Below, one piece after another: positions 38,500 to 42,334 of a stretch of DNA of 42,334 nt. The position numbers were made by a program, and so were the translations under genes. The stretch lies in assembly GCA_018364455.1 (NCBI GenBank), contig JAGZLW010000016.1:1-42334 (forward strand). Reading direction: 5' to 3'. How positions within the stretch are numbered: the stretch's first letter is position 1; every line of letters starts with the position of its first letter. Source of the DNA: Streptococcus mitis. Its GTDB lineage: Bacteria; Bacillota; Bacilli; Lactobacillales; Streptococcaceae. The notes beneath the pieces were generated by a model that was not told the DNA's origin, did not search any database, and worked only from the letters and a program-made list of their open reading frames with translations.

Positions 38500-39459
38500 A
38501 TGAAACTTTCTCATTATTTAATTGGCTTACTTCTACTCCTAGTCTTTCTCTCTATTAGCATTGGAACCAGTGATTTTTCATGGGGAAAGCTCTTTGCTTT
38601 CGACCAGCAGACCTGGCTTCTCTTTCAAGAGTCCCGTCTCCCAAGAACTATCAGCATTCTTCTAACTGCCTCTAGTATGAGTATGGCAGGACTTCTCATG
38701 CAGACTATCACTCAAAATCAGTTTGCTGCTCCGAGTACAGTTGGAACCACTGAAGCTGCCAAACTGGGAATGGTATTGAGCCTCTTTGTCTTTCCGTCGG
38801 CTAGCCTGACCCAAAAGATGCTCTTCGCTTTTGTTTCATCCATCGTATTCACCCTCTTCTTCCTAGCCTTTATGACCATTTTTACTATAAAGGAAAGGTG
38901 GATGTTGCCTCTGATTGGGATCATCTATAGTGGAATTATCGGTTCTGTGACAGAAGTTATCGCCTACCGTTTCAATCTGGTTCAGAGTATGACAGCTTGG
39001 ACCCAGGGCTCCTTCTCCATGATTCAGACCCATCAGTATGAGTGGCTTTTCTTAGGGCTCATTATCCTGATAGCCGTTTGGAAATTATCCCAAACCTTCA
39101 CCATCATGAATCTAGGAAAAGAAACTAGCGAAAGTTTGGGGATTTCCTACTCCCTACTTGAAAAACTGGCCCTCTTTCTGGTAGCGCTAACAACTAGTGT
39201 CACCATGATTACCGTTGGTGGCTTACCATTTCTCGGGGTCATCGTTCCCAATCTTGTTCGCAAGCACTATGGAGATAATCTAAGTCAGACTAAACTCATG
39301 GTCGCTCTGGTCGGTGCCAATCTAGTTCTGGTCTGCGATATCCTCTCTAGAGTCTTGATTCGCCCCTATGAACTATCTGTCAGTCTTCTACTAGGAATCA
39401 TTGGTAGCCTCGTCTTTATCCTACTTCTATGGAGAGGGGGACGAAAAGATGCAGTCTAA
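38500..39459 (+). CDS. piuB: Iron-compound ABC transporter permease PiuB (FecCD type)
   Basis: 319 residues, about nine membrane helices; FecCD/BtuC family, with PRTISILLTASSMSMAGLLMQ near the start and GGLPFLGVIVPNLVRKHYG (the ATPase-contacting loop). AAAGGA lies 6 bases before the ATG at 38500; an in-frame ATG five codons earlier is less likely. It imports heme or siderophore iron with PiuC, PiuD and PiuA. First gene of the operon. Confidence 0.94.
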   Translation: MKLSHYLIGLLLLLVFLSISIGTSDFSWGKLFAFDQQTWLLFQESRLPRTISILLTASSMSMAGLLMQTITQNQFAAPSTVGTTEAAKLGMVLSLFVFPSASLTQKMLFAFVSSIVFTLFFLAFMTIFTIKERWMLPLIGIIYSGIIGSVTEVIAYRFNLVQSMTAWTQGSFSMIQTHQYEWLFLGLIILIAVWKLSQTFTIMNLGKETSESLGISYSLLEKLALFLVALTTSVTMITVGGLPFLGVIVPNLVRKHYGDNLSQTKLMVALVGANLVLVCDILSRVLIRPYELSVSLLLGIIGSLVFILLLWRGGRKDAV

Positions 39460-40405
39460 AAGCAAACATACTAAGCTATTCTGGCTTCTCATTATTCTTG
39501 CCATCGGAGCTTGTCTCCTCTACTTTTGGCCCATCACTCAGTTGTCAGTCTTTGCTTGGAAATTGCGTTCCCAAAAGATTATCGTTTATCTCTTGGTAGC
39601 CATCGCGACTGGGATTTCGACCATTAGTTTTCAAACCCTGACGGAAAATCGCTTCCTGACGCCTAGTATTTTAGGAATCGAATCCTTCTACGTCCTACTG
39701 CAAACTCTACTACTGGTTTTTGAAAGCAAGCTTCTTCAACTTGGTAAATCTCCTACCTTAGAATTTCTAGTCTTGCTTCTGCTTCAATCCCTCTTCTTTC
39801 TCGCCTTACAAGGCTACTTGAAGACACTGATGAAACAAGACCTGGTCTTCATCCTGCTAATCTGTCTAGCCCTTGGAAGTCTCTTTCGAAATATCAGTAC
39901 CTTCCTCCAGGTCCTAATGGATCCAAACGAATACGATAAACTGCAAAACAGTCTCTTTGCCTCCTTTCAACATCTCAACACTTCCATCCTAGCCATCGGC
40001 TCTCTGATTATCCTTGCTTTGACAATCTTTTTCTTTCGGAAAGCAGTCATTCTGGATGTCTTGCACCTACAAAGAGAAACGGCTCAGATATTGGGACTCG
40101 ATGTTGAAAAAGAACAGAAAGAACTCCTCTGGGGCATCGTACTTTTGACCTCAACGACCACTGCCTTGGTAGGTCCTATGGCCTTCTTCGGCTTTATGCT
40201 AGCCAATCTCACCTACCTAATCGTCAAAGACTATCGGCACAAGTTGCTCTTTATCGTGGCCATTCTGGTTGGATTTATCAGTTTGACCTTGGGACAAGCA
40301 CTGATTGAACGAGTATTTGCACTGGAAATTCGCATCAGCATGATCATCGAGAGCGTGGGTGGCTTCTTATTCTTTATCTTACTTTATAGGAGGGCGCGTC
40401 GGTGA
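39449..40405 (+). CDS. piuC: Iron-compound ABC transporter permease PiuC (FecCD type)
   Basis: 318 residues, FecCD family, second membrane subunit: about nine helices, with VGPMAFFGFMLANLTYLIVKDYRH as the coupling loop. The start MQSKSKHTK at 39449 overlaps the piuB stop by 11 bases; the in-frame upstream extension is rejected. A GGGGG purine run is upstream. Confidence 0.93.
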   Translation: MQSKSKHTKLFWLLIILAIGACLLYFWPITQLSVFAWKLRSQKIIVYLLVAIATGISTISFQTLTENRFLTPSILGIESFYVLLQTLLLVFESKLLQLGKSPTLEFLVLLLLQSLFFLALQGYLKTLMKQDLVFILLICLALGSLFRNISTFLQVLMDPNEYDKLQNSLFASFQHLNTSILAIGSLIILALTIFFFRKAVILDVLHLQRETAQILGLDVEKEQKELLWGIVLLTSTTTALVGPMAFFGFMLANLTYLIVKDYRHKLLFIVAILVGFISLTLGQALIERVFALEIRISMIIESVGGFLFFILLYRRARR

Positions 40406-41154
40406 AACTGAAAAACATTGACAAATCCATTCAAAAACAGGATATTTTGCAAGGCATTTCGCTTGAAGTCAGTCCTCAGAAACTGACAGCCTTCATTGGT
40501 CCAAATGGTGCTGGAAAATCGACTCTCCTCTCCATCATGAGCAGACTGACCAAGAAAGATCAGGGAATTCTCAGTATCAAAGGCCGTGAAATCGAGAGCT
40601 GGAATTCGCAAGAACTGGCTCAAGAACTGACTATCCTAAAGCAGAAAATCAATTACCAAGCCAAATTGACGGTTGAAGAACTGGTCAGTTTTGGACGTTT
40701 TCCCTACAGCCGAGGTCGACTGAGACCAGAAGACTGGGAAAAAATCCGAGAAACTCTGGACTATTTAGAACTGACCAACTTAAAAGACCGCTACATCGAT
40801 AGCCTGTCTGGAGGACAACTCCAGCGGGTCTTTATCGCTATGGTACTGGCCCAGGATACAGACTTTATCTTGCTGGACGAACCGCTCAACAATCTCGACA
40901 TCAAACAAAGCGTCAGCATGATGCAGATTCTCAAGCGACTGGTGGAGGAACTCGGAAAGACCATTATCATCGTCCTCCACGATATCAACATGGCCAGTCA
41001 GTATGCGGATGAAATTGTTGCCTTCAAGGACGGTCAAGTCTTTAGCAAGGGAAGAACAGATCAAATCATGCAGGCTGACCTACTCAGTCAACTCTATGAG
41101 ATTCCCATCACGCTAGCTGATATCAATGGCAAAAAGATCTGCATCTATAGCTAG
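40402..41154 (+). CDS. piuD: Iron-compound ABC transporter ATPase PiuD
   Basis: 250 residues. Walker A GPNGAGKST, signature LSGGQLQRV, Walker B FILLDEPLNNLD, switch His in VLHDINMA. GTG start with TAGGAGG upstream; overlaps piuC by 4 bases (GTGA). Energises PiuBC. Confidence 0.95.
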   Translation: MKLKNIDKSIQKQDILQGISLEVSPQKLTAFIGPNGAGKSTLLSIMSRLTKKDQGILSIKGREIESWNSQELAQELTILKQKINYQAKLTVEELVSFGRFPYSRGRLRPEDWEKIRETLDYLELTNLKDRYIDSLSGGQLQRVFIAMVLAQDTDFILLDEPLNNLDIKQSVSMMQILKRLVEELGKTIIIVLHDINMASQYADEIVAFKDGQVFSKGRTDQIMQADLLSQLYEIPITLADINGKKICIYS

Positions 41155-41184
41155 TAACATAGAAGCTCAAGTTAGAGAACCTTC

Positions 41185-41213
41185 AGTCTCTTAGTCAATA
41201 AGACCAAGAGACT
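41185..41213 (+). other. Hairpin between piuD and piuA
   Basis: AGTCTCTT-A-GTC (41185-41196) pairs with GAC-C-AAGAGACT (41202-41213), 11 bp with one mismatch, no U-run. It is suited to protecting the piuA mRNA or reducing upstream transcript, so the lipoprotein can be made in excess. Confidence 0.6.
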
Positions 41214-41249
41214 CCCTAAATCGTTATCACATTTTAAAAAGGAGAAATC

Positions 41250-42221
41250 ATGAAATCATCCCTTAAACTTTATTTCACTGCCCTAGTGGCTAGCTTCTTG
41301 CTCCTACTTGGTGCATGTAGTACAACCTCAAACTCAAGTACCAGCCAGTCGGAGACAAGTAGCTCTGCTCCAACAGAGGTAACCATTAAAAGTTCACTAG
41401 GTGTAGTCACACTTTCAAAAGTCCCTGAAAAGATTGTGACCTTTGACCTCGGTGCTGCGGATACTATTCGCGCTTTAGGTTTTGAAAAGAATATCGTCGG
41501 AATGCCTACAAAAACTGTTCCGACTTATCTTAAAGACCTAGCTGGAAAAGTTAAAAATGTTGGTTCTATGGTTGAGCCAGACCTAGAAGCCCTTGCTGCT
41601 CTTGAACCAGACCTAATTATCGCTTCACCACGTACCCAAAAATTCGTAGATAAGTTCAACGAAATCGCTCCGACTGTTCTCTTCCAAGCAGGCAAAGATG
41701 ACTACTGGACTTCAACTAAGGCCAACATTGAGTCCTTAGCAAGCGCCTTTGGTGAAACTGGTACACAGAAAGCCAAGGAAGAATTGGCCAAGCTAGACAA
41801 GAGCATCCAAGAAGTCGCTACTAAAAACGAAAGTTCTGACAAAAAAGCCCTTGCTATCCTCCTCAACGAAGGAAAAATGGCTGCCTTTGGTGCCCAATCT
41901 CGTTTCTCTTTCTTGTACCAAACCTTGAAATTCAAGCCAACTGATACAAAATTTGAAGATTCTCGCCATGGACAAGAAGTCAGCTTTGAAAGTGTCAAAG
42001 AAATCAATCCTGACATCCTCTTTGTCATCAACCGTACCCTTGCCATCGGTGGGGACAACTCTAGCAACGACGGTGTCCTAGAAAATGCCCTCATCGCTGA
42101 AACTCCTGCTGCTAAAAATAGCAAGATTATCCAACTAACACCAGACCTCTGGTATCTAAGTGGAGGCGGTCTTGAATCAACTAAACTCATGATTGAAGAC
42201 GCACAAAAAGCTTTAAAATAA
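41250..42221 (+). CDS. piuA: Iron-compound-binding lipoprotein PiuA
   Basis: 323 residues. Signal peptide and lipobox LLGACS (Cys23), a Ser/Thr-rich linker, then a periplasmic-binding-protein fold (TonB-ABC class III): KIVTFDLGAADTIRALG, AALEPDLIIASPRT and VSFESVKEINPDILFVINRT. In pneumococci PiuA binds heme and siderophore-type iron and is a virulence factor. It is the last gene of the operon, 95 bp after piuD. Confidence 0.97.
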   Translation: MKSSLKLYFTALVASFLLLLGACSTTSNSSTSQSETSSSAPTEVTIKSSLGVVTLSKVPEKIVTFDLGAADTIRALGFEKNIVGMPTKTVPTYLKDLAGKVKNVGSMVEPDLEALAALEPDLIIASPRTQKFVDKFNEIAPTVLFQAGKDDYWTSTKANIESLASAFGETGTQKAKEELAKLDKSIQEVATKNESSDKKALAILLNEGKMAAFGAQSRFSFLYQTLKFKPTDTKFEDSRHGQEVSFESVKEINPDILFVINRTLAIGGDNSSNDGVLENALIAETPAAKNSKIIQLTPDLWYLSGGGLESTKLMIEDAQKALK

Positions 42222-42234
42222 GCTGCTTCAAACT

Positions 42235-42334
42235 CATACTCTTCGAAAATCAAATTCAAACCACGTCAACGTCGCCTTGCCGTACTCAAGTACAGCCTGC
42301 GGCTAGTTTCCTAGTTTGCTCTTTGATTTTCATT
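42235..42334 (-). repeat. BOX element, cut by window end
   Basis: ATACTCTTCGAAAATCAAAT onward with CCACGTCAACGTCGCCTTGC then CTAGTTTGCTCTTTGATTTT, i.e. a BOX in the opposite orientation. The middle module is absent or very short. Confidence 0.88.

Noticed and set aside
41702..42259. 185-codon minus-strand frame opposite piuA
   Set aside because: Antisense shadow of the PiuA gene.
1..42334. CRISPR array, tRNA/rRNA genes, insertion-sequence transposase or prophage
   Set aside because: No regular spaced repeats, no tRNA/rRNA-like sequence and no transposase or phage gene could be recognised; the repeats present are BOX elements, the branched repeat family and the Blp operator module.

Overview
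The window reads as core chromosome of a mitis-group streptococcus (Streptococcus mitis / pseudopneumoniae / pneumoniae cluster). Most proteins match pneumococcal families almost word for word from memory (PiuA, CcrZ, HrcA, DnaJ, BlpR/BlpH). Three BOX elements, a repeat typical of this group, are present, the sequence is AT-rich, and nearly every gene has an AGGAGG-type ribosome binding site. A strict species call is not possible from sequence reading alone.

Layout. 1-1800: DUF1912-like, DUF438/hemerythrin/PAS and DUF1858 genes, on the minus strand. 1800-5440: an accessory-looking minus-strand cluster of envelope-type proteins (lipoprotein, PH-like/zinc-ribbon protein, SPFH-SHOCT protein, EcsC-like protein and two very small proteins). 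5660-11460: the rimP-nusA-ylxR-ylxQ-infB-rbfA translation/transcription operon. 11500-12925: ccrZ-trmB. 13030-19170: a reduced Blp bacteriocin locus. The immunity end (blpX, blpY, blpZ, pncP and a 54-aa membrane protein), the sensor BlpH, regulator BlpR and BlpT are intact. Four BlpR-type operators share the same geometry. The pheromone gene blpC, the transporter genes blpA/blpB, blpS and any complete bacteriocin are absent, and only a decayed bacteriocin leader remains. 19230-21800: ecsAB, hit and a small YtxH-like gene. 22200-28300: dnaJ, a DJ-1-like gene, dnaK, grpE and hrcA with two CIRCE operators. 28320-29770: a PadR regulator with two DUF2812 membrane proteins. 29890-32230: glnRA with a GlnR operator, then an aromatic-acid-exporter-like gene. 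32370-35430: pgk and a Na/phosphate symporter. 35450-42334: a BOX element, an immunity-like gene, pepA, galE and the piuBCDA iron-uptake operon, ending in another BOX element.

How it fits together. Most of the window is housekeeping: ribosome maturation, protein folding, nitrogen, glycolysis, iron and cell-cycle control. The parts that stand out are the Blp locus, which looks able to listen and protect but not to signal or kill, and a family of three structured intergenic repeats (6145-6280, 22049-22193, 26250-26363). These repeats share a predicted branched fold with compensating base changes, and two of them lie inside the infB-rbfA and grpE-dnaK gaps. Gene order also suggests that the pgk side and the pepA/piu side, which I recall as distant in pneumococcal reference genomes, are joined here next to a BOX element.
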